Of a DNA stretch of 21,667 bases, positions 1 to 8,131 are shown in pieces; position 1 is the stretch's first letter; every line of letters starts with the position of its first letter. Origin of the DNA: Clostridia bacterium (GTDB lineage: Bacteria; Bacillota; Clostridia; CAKSNL01; HGM11501). The DNA is taken from contig CAAFWO010000042.1 in the NCBI GenBank assembly GCA_900766735.1, forward strand, positions 1-21,667. Reading direction: 5' to 3'. The position numbers and the translations under genes were made by a program. Below the pieces are notes generated by a model. The model searched no databases and had not been told where the DNA came from. It was given only the letters and a program-made list of their open reading frames with translations.

Positions 1-598
1 CCTTTGCCCTCGTGATCAGATTGCCCGAGGTAAAGTCCGCTCCGCGCGCGGTCTGCGCCATCTTTATCTTTTCCGCCTCTTCGGCAAACGTCGGAATGAA
101 CCTTAACGCGATACTCATCATCATCGCTATCTCGTTTGCCGGAACGCCTGCGCCCTCAAGCGGCCGAAGGAGCGCCTCCAGCCCGTCCGTCAGTGCGACG
201 GGCGACGTCGTGAAGGTGAGCGCCGAAGCCGATGCGAAGAGTATCACAAGCCTTAAAACCATAAAGACAGAAAGCTCAACTCCCCTGTCCGTCACGGTGA
301 GCTTTGTGTGCGGAACAGTGAACAAAACATTGCCCGGTGAAAAGAAAAGGTTTAGTAAGGCCGTGAACAAAATTATGAATAAAAGCGGCCTTAAGCCCTT
401 GAAATAATAGCGCACCGGAACGCCGGAAAGAATGATTATCAGTGCCGTTAAAATGCCTGCGGCCGCGATGCCGACCGGTTTATGCACGGCAAAGATCAGG
501 ACCATAAAGCCAAGCGTAAACAAAAGCTTTGTCCTTGGATCAAGCTTATGAACGGCAGAGTTTTTAGGGAAGTACTGCCCGATGGTAATATCCGTCAT
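1..598 (-). CDS. ecfT: EcfT, ECF transporter transmembrane subunit (partial, 3' end outside window)
   Basis: EcfT is the membrane scaffold of energy-coupling factor importers: it links the two EcfA ATPases to a substrate-binding S component. About 199 codons are visible, starting MTDITIGQYFPKNSAVHKLD. There are several hydrophobic membrane stretches, then the cytoplasmic coupling region with the conserved ARG motif (AQTARGADF) near the left edge. The second ARG motif and the stop lie outside the window. The ATG overlaps the ecfA2 stop by four bases (ATGA), so the two are probably translationally coupled. No S component is next to it in the window, which fits a shared group II ECF module serving several S proteins; the substrate cannot be told. 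Confidence 0.9.
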   Translation of the reverse strand, partial: MTDITIGQYFPKNSAVHKLDPRTKLLFTLGFMVLIFAVHKPVGIAAAGILTALIIILSGVPVRYYFKGLRPLLFIILFTALLNLFFSPGNVLFTVPHTKLTVTDRGVELSVFMVLRLVILFASASALTFTTSPVALTDGLEALLRPLEGAGVPANEIAMMMSIALRFIPTFAEEAEKIKMAQTARGADFTSGNLITRAK

Positions 599-1449
599 TT
601 TCCGTCACCTCCGAAAAGCCTTGTAAGCTCGCGCACGGCATCCTCCATGCTGAAAATGTCGCTCCTGACGGGAAGTCCCTCTTTTTTAAGCCCGAGCATC
701 ACCTTCGTGACTCCGGGAACGGAGAGGCCGATCTTTGTAAGCTCCTCGCTGTGGCTGAACACCTCGCCGACCGTGCCGTAGCGGACGATCTCGCCGTCCG
801 ACATCACGATCGCCTTGTCGCAGAGGCTCGCAACATCGTCCATGCTGTGCGAGACCAAAATAACGGTCATATTAAGCTCTTCGTGCATCTTTTTGATCTG
901 GCCGGTTATCTCCCTTTTTCCGACCGGATCAAGCCCCGCGGCCGGCTCGTCCAATATCAGAATTTCGGGCCTCATCGCGAGTATTCCGGCGATGGCGACC
1001 CTTCTTTTCTGGCCGCCCGAAAGCTCAAACGGCGACTTTTCAAAAAGCGAAGACGAAATGTCCGTCATCTCTGCCGCCATTTTGACCCGTTCATCTGTCT
1101 CCTCTTTTGAAAGGCCGAGGTTTTTCGGGCCGAACGCAATATCTTTATAAACAGTCTCTTCAAAAAGCTGATATTCCGGATACTGAAACACGATGCCGAC
1201 CTTGCCCGAAAGCGCCTTTGCCGGCGCTTTTTCCTTTGTTATGTCCGTTCCGTTTATGATAACAGAGCCGCCGGACGGCTTTACAAGGCCGCTTATTATA
1301 TTTAACAGCGTGCTCTTTCCGCTTCCCGTGTGGCCGATGATGCCGACAAAATCCCCGTCGTCCACCGTCAGCGTGACATTTTTTAATGCCTCTGTTTCAT
1401 ACGGCGAGCCGACAGAATAGGTGTATGATACATTTTTAAGTTCAATCAT
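595..1449 (-). CDS. ecfA2: EcfA2, ECF transporter ATPase
   Basis: Second ATPase of the ECF importer, about 284 residues. It hydrolyses ATP together with EcfA1 to drive tilting of the S component held by EcfT. Visible motifs are Walker A GHTGSGKS, the Q-loop region FQYPEYQLFEE, the ABC signature LSGGQKRR, Walker B ILILDEPAAGLDP and the switch histidine in LVSHSMDD. I chose the ATG at 1449 (MIELKNVSYTY), where ABC homology begins; a further upstream start adds 13 unrelated residues lying inside ecfA1. It overlaps ecfA1 by eight bases and ecfT by four. The A2 rather than A1 assignment rests on gene order and on DEPAAGLDP in place of the A1-type DEATAMLDP. Confidence 0.92.
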   Translation of the reverse strand: MIELKNVSYTYSVGSPYETEALKNVTLTVDDGDFVGIIGHTGSGKSTLLNIISGLVKPSGGSVIINGTDITKEKAPAKALSGKVGIVFQYPEYQLFEETVYKDIAFGPKNLGLSKEETDERVKMAAEMTDISSSLFEKSPFELSGGQKRRVAIAGILAMRPEILILDEPAAGLDPVGKREITGQIKKMHEELNMTVILVSHSMDDVASLCDKAIVMSDGEIVRYGTVGEVFSHSEELTKIGLSVPGVTKVMLGLKKEGLPVRSDIFSMEDAVRELTRLFGGDGK

Positions 1450-2293
1450 CGCTCCGCCGCCTCTTTTCGTAGAGTTCTTTAATGTCATAGATCAGGTCTT
1501 CCTCACAAAGCGAATCCTTCGGAAGGTTGATCCCGGCCTTTATCAGCCTGTGCGAAAGCTCCGATGCCGGCGGCAGGGAAAGGCCGAGCCTTTCTATCTC
1601 CTCTTCGTCTGAAAAAATTTTTCTCGGTGTGCCGTCGCGAAGCTTTTTGCCGTTATCCATAACGATGACCCTGTCCGCACGCGCCGCCTCGTCCATAAAG
1701 TGCGTTATCATAATGACCGTGATATTTTTTTCTTTGTTCAAGCGAAGGACAGTGTCCATGACCTCCTTGCGCCCGGCCGGGTCAAGCATCGCGGTCGCCT
1801 CGTCAAGCACTATATAGTCCGGCTGCATCGCGATTATACCGGCGATAGCGACGCGCTGTTTCTGGCCGCCCGACAAAAGACGCGGAGCTTTGAACCGCTC
1901 CTCATACATACCGACCGCGATGAGCGCCTCGTCGACCCTTTTTCTGATCTCCTCGCGCGAAAGGCCGAGGTTTTCGGGCGCGAAAGCAACATCGTCCTCA
2001 ATGACGGACGACACCATCTGATTTTCCGGGTTCTGGAACACCATTCCGACGTTCCTTCTTATCATATATGTGTTCACATGATCGCGCGTGTCCAGCGCGT
2101 CGACCAGCACTCTGCCGGAGTCCGGCAACATTATCGCGTTTAAGTGCTTTGCGAGCGTGCTTTTTCCGCTCCCGTTACGGCCGAGTATCGCAACGACCTC
2201 GCCGGAGTTTATTTCGATATTGACCGAATCAAGCGCAAAAGTGACATTTCCCTCTGAGCTGTATTTAGATGTAAGGCCTTCTATTTTTATCAT
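1442..2293 (-). CDS. ecfA1: EcfA1, ECF transporter ATPase
   Basis: First gene of the ECF module, 283 residues, a cytoplasmic ABC ATPase that pairs with EcfA2. Motifs seen are Walker A GRNGSGKS, Q-loop FQNPENQMV, signature LSGGQKQR, Walker B YIVLDEATAMLDP and the switch histidine in MITHFMDEA. The DEATAMLDP form is typical of EcfA1. The ATG is preceded by ACGGAGCG as ribosome site and by a good sigma-A promoter, so it starts the operon. In Bacillus and many clostridia the same trio sits behind ribosomal protein genes; here it has its own promoter behind the hydrogenase operon terminator. Confidence 0.92.
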   Translation of the reverse strand: MIKIEGLTSKYSSEGNVTFALDSVNIEINSGEVVAILGRNGSGKSTLAKHLNAIMLPDSGRVLVDALDTRDHVNTYMIRRNVGMVFQNPENQMVSSVIEDDVAFAPENLGLSREEIRKRVDEALIAVGMYEERFKAPRLLSGGQKQRVAIAGIIAMQPDYIVLDEATAMLDPAGRKEVMDTVLRLNKEKNITVIMITHFMDEAARADRVIVMDNGKKLRDGTPRKIFSDEEEIERLGLSLPPASELSHRLIKAGINLPKDSLCEEDLIYDIKELYEKRRRSDD

Positions 2294-2324
2294 TTTTTCG
2301 CTCCGTAAAAAATTATATATGACA

Positions 2325-2353
2325 ATTATAACATTTTATCTTTGTTTTTGCAA
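2325..2353 (-). promoter_or_regulatory. Sigma-A promoter of ecfA1-ecfA2-ecfT
   Basis: On the minus strand TTGCAA (2348-2353) is followed, after exactly 17 bases, by TATAAT (2325-2330), with a TG one base upstream of the -10 (extended -10). The predicted start is near 2318, giving a leader of about 25 bases before the ecfA1 ATG. Confidence 0.8.
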
Positions 2354-2365
2354 TAGTCAAACAGT

Positions 2366-2395
2366 AAAAAAGACGCCCCGGAACGGAGCGTCTTT
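2366..2395 (-). terminator. Rho-independent terminator of the hydrogenase operon
   Basis: Inverted repeat AAAGACGC (2369-2376) with GCGTCTTT (2388-2395), extended inward by CCG/CGG around a GAA loop after one mismatch. Read on the minus strand it ends in six Ts (2366-2371). It lies 20 bases past the hydA stop and just upstream of the ecfA1 promoter. Confidence 0.88.
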
Positions 2396-2415
2396 ACTCA
2401 TATTTAACAGATTTC

Positions 2416-4164
2416 TTATTCGTACTTTTCTCTTGCGGTATATGCTGTATGCAAAAGCTCATGCGCTCTTTCGGAGCACGGCTCGCCGAGGTACTCCGAA
2501 TAGATCAGCTTGATCGCCGGGTTCTCGTGCGACTTTCTGATCGGAGCGTTCTTATCCTCGTCGTAAAGCGCCTTCGCGCGAAGGGACTTCATATCGTGAT
2601 CCATAAGATACTCAGAGCTCTTTATCGGCTGTCCGCCGCCGCAGACGCAACCGCCGGGGCAGGCCATCATCTCGATAAAGTCATACTTTGCCTTTCCTGC
2701 CTTAATGTCTTCCAAAAGCGCTTTCGCGTTCTTTGTTCCGTGGCAAACGGCAACGTTTACCTCTTTTCCGGCAACGGTGAGGTGAGTGGTCTTGATACCG
2801 TCGGTTCCTCTCACAGCCTCAAAGTCGATATTTTCCAAGGGCTTGCCCTCGAGTATCTCGCTTACAGTGCGCAGTGCCGCCTCCATAACGCCGCCGGTTG
2901 CGCCGAAGATCACTCCCGCACCCGACGCGTCGCCGAAGGGCTGATCGAAATGCTCGTCTGCAAGGCCGGCAAAGTCGATTCCGGCGGACTTTATCATCCT
3001 TGCAAGCTCTCTTGTCGTGATGGAAACATCAACGTCCTGTCCGTGGCCGGCAGAATTCATCTCAGGGCGCGAAACCTCAAACTTTTTCGAGGTGCAGGGC
3101 ATTACCGCAACAACAAATATCTTGTCCGGGTCGATTCCGCACTTCTCGGCATAATAGGTCTTAAGCACCGCGCCGAACATCTCCATCGGAGACTTTGCGC
3201 TCGAAAGATTGCCGATAAATTCAGGATAATACGTCTCGCAGTATTTTACCCAGCCGGGACTGCACGAGGTGATGAGAGGCAGATTCTCGCCGGAGGTCAG
3301 GCGGTGGATAAACTCCGTTCCCTCCTCCATAATGGTAAGGTCCGCTCCGGTGTCCGTGTCAAACACTCTGTCCGCACCTAAAAGGCGGATCGCGCTGACC
3401 ATTTTACCGGTCTGGGCAACGCCGGCCGGAAGGCCGAACTCCTCGCCGATCGCCGCGCGGACTGCCGGTGCTGTCTGGAACACTACGTGCATATCGGGAT
3501 CCGCTATCGCGTCCCACACCCTTGCGGTGTCGTCTCTCTCGCGAAGGGCGCCCGTCGGACAGGCAACGATGCACTGACCGCAGTATATACAGGGAGTCTC
3601 GGCAACGGGAAGGTCAAACGCTCCGCCGATATTGGTGTTAAAGCCTCTTTCCTTCGCCTGGATAACGCTGATACCCTGATTGTCGCACGCCGCTATGCAT
3701 CTTCTGCAAAGCACGCACTTATTGTTGTCTCTCACATACGAGGGCGAGCTTTCGTCGGGAGCGAACTTTGTGTTCTCCTCCTCTGTGCCGAACCTCACGC
3801 GGTCGATGCCAAGCTCCTCAGATAACCTCTGAAGCTCGCAGTTTCCGCTCCTTACGCATGTTAAGCATTTTCTGTTGTGGTTTGAAAGGATAAGCTCAAG
3901 CGTGTCCTTTCTCGCTCTTCTCACCTTGGGCGAATTGGTCATAACCTCGAGCCCTTCGGAGACGGGATAAACGCACGCCGCCTGAAGCGCTCTTGCGCCC
4001 TTTATCTCAACAACGCACATTCTGCACGCGCCGATCTGGTTTAAGTCCTTAAGATAGCAGAGCGTGGGAATGTGAATATTAGCTTCCTTCGCCGCCTCAA
4101 GGACGGTGTAGGAATCCGGAACGGTAAGGTCTTTACCGTTGATCTTTATATTAACAGTATTCAT
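2416..4164 (-). CDS. hydA: HydA, catalytic subunit of electron-bifurcating [FeFe]-hydrogenase
   Basis: 582 residues; makes (or oxidises) H2 at the H-cluster in the cytoplasm. Domains in order: N-terminal [2Fe-2S] (C36, C47, C50, C64); a His/Cys3 [4Fe-4S] site (H96, C100, C103, C109); two ferredoxin-type [4Fe-4S] clusters (C150/153/156/160 and C192/195/198/202); then the H-domain with loop 1 TSCSPGW (C301), loop 2 MPCTSKKFE (C357) and loop 3 MMACPGGCVCGGGQP (C502, C506). This is the M3-type architecture shared by HndD and HydA of trimeric NAD(P)-linked hydrogenases. The start follows AAGGAGGGGC, 12 bases after the hydB stop. The Ser in loop 1 where many enzymes read TSCCPGW is a noteworthy variant. 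No HydE, HydF or HydG maturase gene is in the window. Confidence 0.95.
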   Translation of the reverse strand: MNTVNIKINGKDLTVPDSYTVLEAAKEANIHIPTLCYLKDLNQIGACRMCVVEIKGARALQAACVYPVSEGLEVMTNSPKVRRARKDTLELILSNHNRKCLTCVRSGNCELQRLSEELGIDRVRFGTEEENTKFAPDESSPSYVRDNNKCVLCRRCIAACDNQGISVIQAKERGFNTNIGGAFDLPVAETPCIYCGQCIVACPTGALRERDDTARVWDAIADPDMHVVFQTAPAVRAAIGEEFGLPAGVAQTGKMVSAIRLLGADRVFDTDTGADLTIMEEGTEFIHRLTSGENLPLITSCSPGWVKYCETYYPEFIGNLSSAKSPMEMFGAVLKTYYAEKCGIDPDKIFVVAVMPCTSKKFEVSRPEMNSAGHGQDVDVSITTRELARMIKSAGIDFAGLADEHFDQPFGDASGAGVIFGATGGVMEAALRTVSEILEGKPLENIDFEAVRGTDGIKTTHLTVAGKEVNVAVCHGTKNAKALLEDIKAGKAKYDFIEMMACPGGCVCGGGQPIKSSEYLMDHDMKSLRAKALYDEDKNAPIRKSHENPAIKLIYSEYLGEPCSERAHELLHTAYTAREKYE

Positions 4165-4176
4165 TTTAGCCCCTCC

Positions 4177-6060
4177 TTATTTCTTCACAACAGCCGCAAA
4201 TCTGCAGGTATCTATACATACTCCGCACTTTATGCACTTTGACTTATCGATCGTAAACGGCTGTTTGATCTCACCCGAAATAGCGCCGACGGGGCACTTT
4301 CTTGCGCATGCCGAGCAGCCCTTACACTTCTCGGGATCGATCGAGTAGGAAACGAGCTTTTTGCACACGCCGGCCGGACAGGTCTTATCCACAACGTGAG
4401 CGATATATTCGTCTCTGAAATATCTTAAGGTGCTAAGTACCGGGTTCGGAGCAGTCTGTCCGAGGCCGCAGAACGCGCTTGTCTTGATCGTCTCGGCAAG
4501 CTCTGAAAGCGTGTCGATGTCCTCGAGTGTTCCTTTGCCATCAGTGATCTTTTCAAGAATTTCAAGCATTCTCTTGGTTCCGATACGGCAGGGAGCGCAC
4601 TTACCGCACGACTCGTCAACCGTGAACTCTAAAAAGAACTTCGCGATGTCGACCATACAGGTGTCCTCGTCCATAACGATGAGACCGCCCGAGCCCATCA
4701 TAGAGCCGATTGATATCAGGTTATCATAGTCGATCGGAATGTCTAAATGCTCTGCCGGGATGCATCCGCCGGAAGGACCGCCGGTCTGCGCCGCCTTGAA
4801 CTTCTTGCCGTTCGGGATTCCGCCGCCGATCTTATAAATAACCTCGCGCAGTGTCGTTCCCATCGGTATCTCGACAAGGCCGGTATTATGTATCTTTCCG
4901 CCGAGCGCGAAAACCTTCGTGCCCTTGCTCTTTTCCGTTCCCATGGAAGCGAACCAGTCCGCCCCGTTTAAGATTATCTGTGTGATATTTGCATATGTTT
5001 CAACGTTATTTAAAAGTGTGGGCTTGTCAAAAAGTCCCTTGATAGCCGGGAACGGAGGTCTGCACTTCGGCTCGCCTCTGTGACCCTCGATCGAGCGCAT
5101 GAGCGCCGTCTCCTCACCGCAGACGAAAGCGCCCGCGCCGAGTCTTATCTCAAGGTCGAACGAAAAGTCCGTTCCGAAAATGTTCTTGCCCAAAAGGCCG
5201 TATTCTTTCGCCTGTTCGATCGCGATCGAAAGGCGCTGAACGGCGATGGGATATTCCGCTCTTACATAAATATAGCCCTGATCCGCGCCGACAGCATATG
5301 CCGCGATCGCCATGGCCTCGATTATACAGTGGGGGTCGCCCTCCAGCACACTTCTGTCCATAAATGCGCCGGGGTCGCCCTCGTCCGCGTTACAGGCAAC
5401 TATCTTTTCTTTTCCGGGTGCGTTGGCGGCAAACTGCCACTTTCTGCCCGTCGGGAATCCTGCTCCGCCGCGTCCGCGCAGGCCGGACGCCAAAACGGTG
5501 TCGATGACCTCCTGAGGCTTCATCTCGTGGAGCACCTTGCCAAGTGCCTTATATCCGTCGACCGCTATGTACTCGTCGATATTCTCAGGGTCGATAACGC
5601 CGCAGTTACGAAGAGCGACGCGCTTCTGACTCTTATAAAAGTCGACCTCGTTCAAGCTCTTGATCTCGTCGCCCTCGACCGTCTCCTCATACAAAAGTCT
5701 CTTAACAACGTTGCCGCCCAAAAGGTGCTCTCTTACTATCTCCTCGATGTCTTCAACGTTGACTCTGCTGTAGAACGCGCCCTCGGGATATATAACCATG
5801 ATCGGGCCGAGCGCGCAAAGGCCGAAACAGCCGGTCTTTATGACCTTTATCTCCTCTGAAAGCCCGAACGCCTCGAGCTGTTTATGCATTTCGTCGATTA
5901 TCGCCGCACTGCCGGATGATGTGCATCCCGTTCCTCCGCAACAAAGGACATATCCTCTCACCTTGCCGGCGCTTTTAACTTCGCCGTCGTGCTCTCTTCT
6001 CATATCGACACTGTTAAATGTGCCGACTCTTATCTCTTCTATCTCTTTAAGACTCTTCAT
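4177..6060 (-). CDS. hydB: HydB, NADH/FMN subunit of electron-bifurcating [FeFe]-hydrogenase
   Basis: 627 residues, NuoF/HndC-like, the site where NADH and FMN meet the iron-sulfur chain. Residues 1-110 are a thioredoxin-like [2Fe-2S] domain (C41, C46, C78, C82), which can be a separate subunit in other hydrogenases. The core has the nucleotide loop GLRGRGGAGFPTGRKW (193-208), CNADEGDPGAFMDR for FMN (223-236), and a [4Fe-4S] site at C485, C488, C491 and C531. A C-terminal 2[4Fe-4S] ferredoxin domain follows (C579/582/585/589 and C609/612/615/619). These extra clusters are characteristic of bifurcating HydB rather than complex I NuoF. The ribosome site is GGAAAGGAG. It lies 16 bases after hydC and 12 before hydA. 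Confidence 0.95.
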   Translation of the reverse strand: MKSLKEIEEIRVGTFNSVDMRREHDGEVKSAGKVRGYVLCCGGTGCTSSGSAAIIDEMHKQLEAFGLSEEIKVIKTGCFGLCALGPIMVIYPEGAFYSRVNVEDIEEIVREHLLGGNVVKRLLYEETVEGDEIKSLNEVDFYKSQKRVALRNCGVIDPENIDEYIAVDGYKALGKVLHEMKPQEVIDTVLASGLRGRGGAGFPTGRKWQFAANAPGKEKIVACNADEGDPGAFMDRSVLEGDPHCIIEAMAIAAYAVGADQGYIYVRAEYPIAVQRLSIAIEQAKEYGLLGKNIFGTDFSFDLEIRLGAGAFVCGEETALMRSIEGHRGEPKCRPPFPAIKGLFDKPTLLNNVETYANITQIILNGADWFASMGTEKSKGTKVFALGGKIHNTGLVEIPMGTTLREVIYKIGGGIPNGKKFKAAQTGGPSGGCIPAEHLDIPIDYDNLISIGSMMGSGGLIVMDEDTCMVDIAKFFLEFTVDESCGKCAPCRIGTKRMLEILEKITDGKGTLEDIDTLSELAETIKTSAFCGLGQTAPNPVLSTLRYFRDEYIAHVVDKTCPAGVCKKLVSYSIDPEKCKGCSACARKCPVGAISGEIKQPFTIDKSKCIKCGVCIDTCRFAAVVKK

Positions 6061-6076
6061 TTTCTTGCTCCTTTCC

Positions 6077-6565
6077 TCAGCGGTATTTCGCGATTATGCC
6101 GGGAACATCGTCCGCCGTCAGGCGCCCGTACACATCGTCGTTGATAGTCATGACCGGAGCAAGTCCGCATGCACCGATGCAACGGGTAGCCTCGATAGAG
6201 AAGCTCCTGTCGGACGTGCACTCGCCGACTCCGATACCCAAAATCTCCTCCGCCTTTGAAAGAACCTGTCCGGAGCCCTTTACATAGCAAGCCGTGCCAA
6301 GACAGACTGCCAGAGCGTTGTTTCCCTTGGGATTCAGCGTGAATCTTGCATAAAATGTCACTATTCCGTATATATCGGCAAGCGACATTCCAAGCCCCTC
6401 GGCAATGATCTTCTGCACCTCGATGGGAAGATAGCCATAGATCTCCTGTGCCTCGTGAAGCACGGGGATCGCGGCGCCCTTCTGCCCTTTGTGCCGTTCA
6501 ATGACAGCTAAAAGAGCATCCTCCTGCTCCTCGGTGCCGTTGAACATAACACCTTTTCTCTCCAT
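6077..6565 (-). CDS. hydC: HydC, NuoE-like [2Fe-2S] subunit of electron-bifurcating hydrogenase
   Basis: 162 residues, thioredoxin-like NuoE/HndA family, the small electron-transfer subunit that docks on HydB. Cluster ligands are C88 and C93 (CLGTAC) and C129 and C133 (CIGAC), with the helical N-terminal domain containing PVLHEAQEIYGYLP. The ATG at 6565 has AGGAGGG seven bases upstream, better than the internal ATG six codons later. First gene of the hydC-hydB-hydA operon, directly behind a strong promoter with operator-like palindromes. Confidence 0.94.
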   Translation of the reverse strand: MERKGVMFNGTEEQEDALLAVIERHKGQKGAAIPVLHEAQEIYGYLPIEVQKIIAEGLGMSLADIYGIVTFYARFTLNPKGNNALAVCLGTACYVKGSGQVLSKAEEILGIGVGECTSDRSFSIEATRCIGACGLAPVMTINDDVYGRLTADDVPGIIAKYR

Positions 6566-6613
6566 TATTTAACCCTCCTAAAAATTTAGTAAACACTGTG
6601 ACTCAATTTTGCC

Positions 6614-6628
6614 GTTAACCATTTTAAC
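6614..6628. promoter_or_regulatory. Rex-like inverted repeat over the hydC -10 box
   Basis: GTTAA (6614-6618), five bases, TTAAC (6624-6628), covering the -10 box and running to the predicted start. The half-sites match those of clostridial Rex operators (GTTAA..TTAAC), but the usual spacing is four bases, so assignment to Rex is tentative. Rex senses NADH/NAD and is known to control fermentative and hydrogenase genes in clostridia. Confidence 0.3.
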
Positions 6629-6649
6629 ATAAAATCTTAAGTTTTGCAA
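6621..6649 (-). promoter_or_regulatory. Sigma-A promoter of hydC-hydB-hydA
   Basis: Minus strand TTGCAA (6644-6649), 17-base spacer, TAAAAT (6621-6626), with TG one base before the -10. The predicted start near 6614 leaves a leader of about 48 bases that contains the AGGAGGG ribosome site. Confidence 0.78.
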
Positions 6650-6662
6650 CCTTTTTTGTGCA

Positions 6663-6686
6663 TTTTTTTGATTTAAATCAAAAAAA
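6663..6686. promoter_or_regulatory. Perfect 24-bp palindrome with a Crp/Fnr-type core upstream of hydC
   Basis: Seven Ts, GATTTAAATC, seven As: a perfect palindrome. Its core (6668-6681) is TTGAT-N4-ATCAA, the textbook Fnr box. Its centre is about 60.5 bases upstream of the predicted hydC start, close to the class I Crp/Fnr position. Its right-hand As also serve as the T-tract of the next terminator, so part of the symmetry could be incidental. Confidence 0.4.
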
Positions 6687-6712
6687 GCGATTAGGCATAG
6701 CTAATCGCTTTT
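6680..6712 (-). terminator. Rho-independent terminator of the CNNM/CorC-type gene
   Basis: Perfect 12-bp stem AAAAGCGATTAG (6683-6694) with CTAATCGCTTTT (6701-6712) around a 6-base loop, ending on the minus strand in seven Ts (6680-6686). It begins seven bases past the stop codon of the upstream gene. Confidence 0.92.
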
Positions 6713-6718
6713 AACCCG

Positions 6719-8044
6719 TTATTCCGAAACCTTGGCCGTTTTTTCGTCCTCGGTCTCCTTCTTGTGGTCCTTATCGTTTTCCTCGTCATCCTCGACGTGG
6801 TGAACGACAAGCCTTATCTCGGCTGCGCGCCGTCCGTCCACTCTTATCACCTTGACGGAGAGGTTCTCAAACTCAAACTCGTCGCCGACCTCGGGGATCT
6901 TGCCCAGATTGTCAAGAACCCAGCCGTTAACCGTTGCGTTCTCGTCCAACACCTCGTCGGAAAAAGTGTGAATATCTTCAAGCTCATTCATCGATGCGCT
7001 TCCGTTTATTAAATATGTGTCGTCGCTTACCTTTTTTATGTTCTCGATGACCTCGTCGTGCTCATCCCATATCTCGCCGACAAGACCCTCCAAAACGTCC
7101 TCCATCGTGACAAGGCCGGCCGTTCCGCCGTACTCGTCAACGACGATCGCCATATGGGTCTTCGCCGCCTGAAACTCACGCAGAAGCTTTGAGATCTTCA
7201 TTCCCTCGGTAATGCAGAAAACCTCGTGTATCGCCGATTCGAAGCTCTTTTTCCCGTCATACATAAGGCGGTTAAAGTCCTTCTCGTGAACGACGCCGAC
7301 AATATTATCTATCGTGTCGCGGTAGACAGGCAGTCGCGAAAATCCGCTCGAGCGGAAAAGCTCCGCCACTTCGTCCATCGCCATATCAAGCGTGATTGCG
7401 ACAATGTCGACTCTGGGAGTCAGAATTGCCTCAACCTCAAGGTCGTTGAATTCAATTGCGCTTTTGATAAGATCGCCCTCGTGCTCATCGATTCCGCCCT
7501 CATTTTGCGCTTCCTCAACCATCGTCATGATCTCATCCTCTGTGATGGAAAGCGCGGGATCGCTCTTAAACACCTTGGATAAAAGCGTTTTCCAAAGTGA
7601 GAAAAGTGCCGTGATCGGTGTCAACACCGTCATCAGAAAGCGGACGATGCCGACCGTCCTTAACGTGTAGCTGTCCGCAAAATCCTTACCCAAAAACTTC
7701 GGTGAAATTTCGCCGAAAATGAGGATTATAACGGTCATCACCGCGGTGGAAACGGTTGCCGCAAGGCTTTTATTGCCCTTAATGAACGCTGTGAAAAAGA
7801 GTGTCGAAATGGTCGACGCGGAAATGTTCACGATGTTGTTGCCGACAAGTATCGTCGACAAAAACTTTTCGTAACGGTCCTCAACGTCCATCACGGCTTT
7901 TGCCCTCTTGTTCCCGTCCTGGGCAAGTGTCTTCATACGAGTCTTGTTAAAGCTCGTAAACGCTGTTTCGGTTCCTGAGAAAAAAGCGGATAACAGCACC
8001 AAAATAACCAATGCTATTATCTGCATACTACTGGCAGGATCCAT
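6719..8044 (-). CDS. CNNM (DUF21)/CBS/CorC domain membrane protein, putative Mg2+/cation efflux or HlyC-CorC family
   Basis: 441 residues. N-terminal CNNM domain: a first membrane helix (7-25) followed by SGTETAFTS (23-31), two or three more hydrophobic helices to about 155, and the conserved GEISPK (111-116). A tandem CBS pair spans about 205-330 (ILTPRVDIVAI; VDEYGGTAGLVTMEDVLEGLVGEI is the typical end of CBS2), then a CorC_HlyC domain (about 345-420) and a charged acidic tail. Members are linked to Mg2+ or other cation handling; the hemolysin name is historical. The start at 8044 has AAGGAG 11 bases upstream. It is a single-gene unit between its own promoter and terminator. Confidence 0.88.
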   Translation of the reverse strand: MDPASSMQIIALVILVLLSAFFSGTETAFTSFNKTRMKTLAQDGNKRAKAVMDVEDRYEKFLSTILVGNNIVNISASTISTLFFTAFIKGNKSLAATVSTAVMTVIILIFGEISPKFLGKDFADSYTLRTVGIVRFLMTVLTPITALFSLWKTLLSKVFKSDPALSITEDEIMTMVEEAQNEGGIDEHEGDLIKSAIEFNDLEVEAILTPRVDIVAITLDMAMDEVAELFRSSGFSRLPVYRDTIDNIVGVVHEKDFNRLMYDGKKSFESAIHEVFCITEGMKISKLLREFQAAKTHMAIVVDEYGGTAGLVTMEDVLEGLVGEIWDEHDEVIENIKKVSDDTYLINGSASMNELEDIHTFSDEVLDENATVNGWVLDNLGKIPEVGDEFEFENLSVKVIRVDGRRAAEIRLVVHHVEDDEENDKDHKKETEDEKTAKVSE

Positions 8045-8102
8045 GAATTAACCAACTCCTTGAAAATGTTTATTAAACGGTCCAATAAAAACCATCTTAC
8101 TC

Positions 8103-8131
8103 ATTATAGCACGCATCGGTCAAAAAAGCAA
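8103..8131 (-). promoter_or_regulatory. Promoter of the CNNM/CorC-type gene
   Basis: Minus strand TTGCTT (8126-8131), 17-base spacer, TATAAT (8103-8108), with TG one base before the -10. Predicted start near 8096, leader about 50 bases. The -35 and spacer lie inside the inverted repeat at 8110-8152. Confidence 0.68.

Noticed and set aside
2449..3381. Long plus-strand open frame (310 codons) opposite hydA
   Set aside because: It is antisense to a clear hydrogenase gene, is low-complexity in Arg and Leu, and has no ribosome site; it is a by-product of GC-rich codons.
5080..5859. Plus-strand open frame (259 codons) opposite hydB
   Set aside because: Antisense to a strongly conserved gene with no ribosome site and no recognisable domain.
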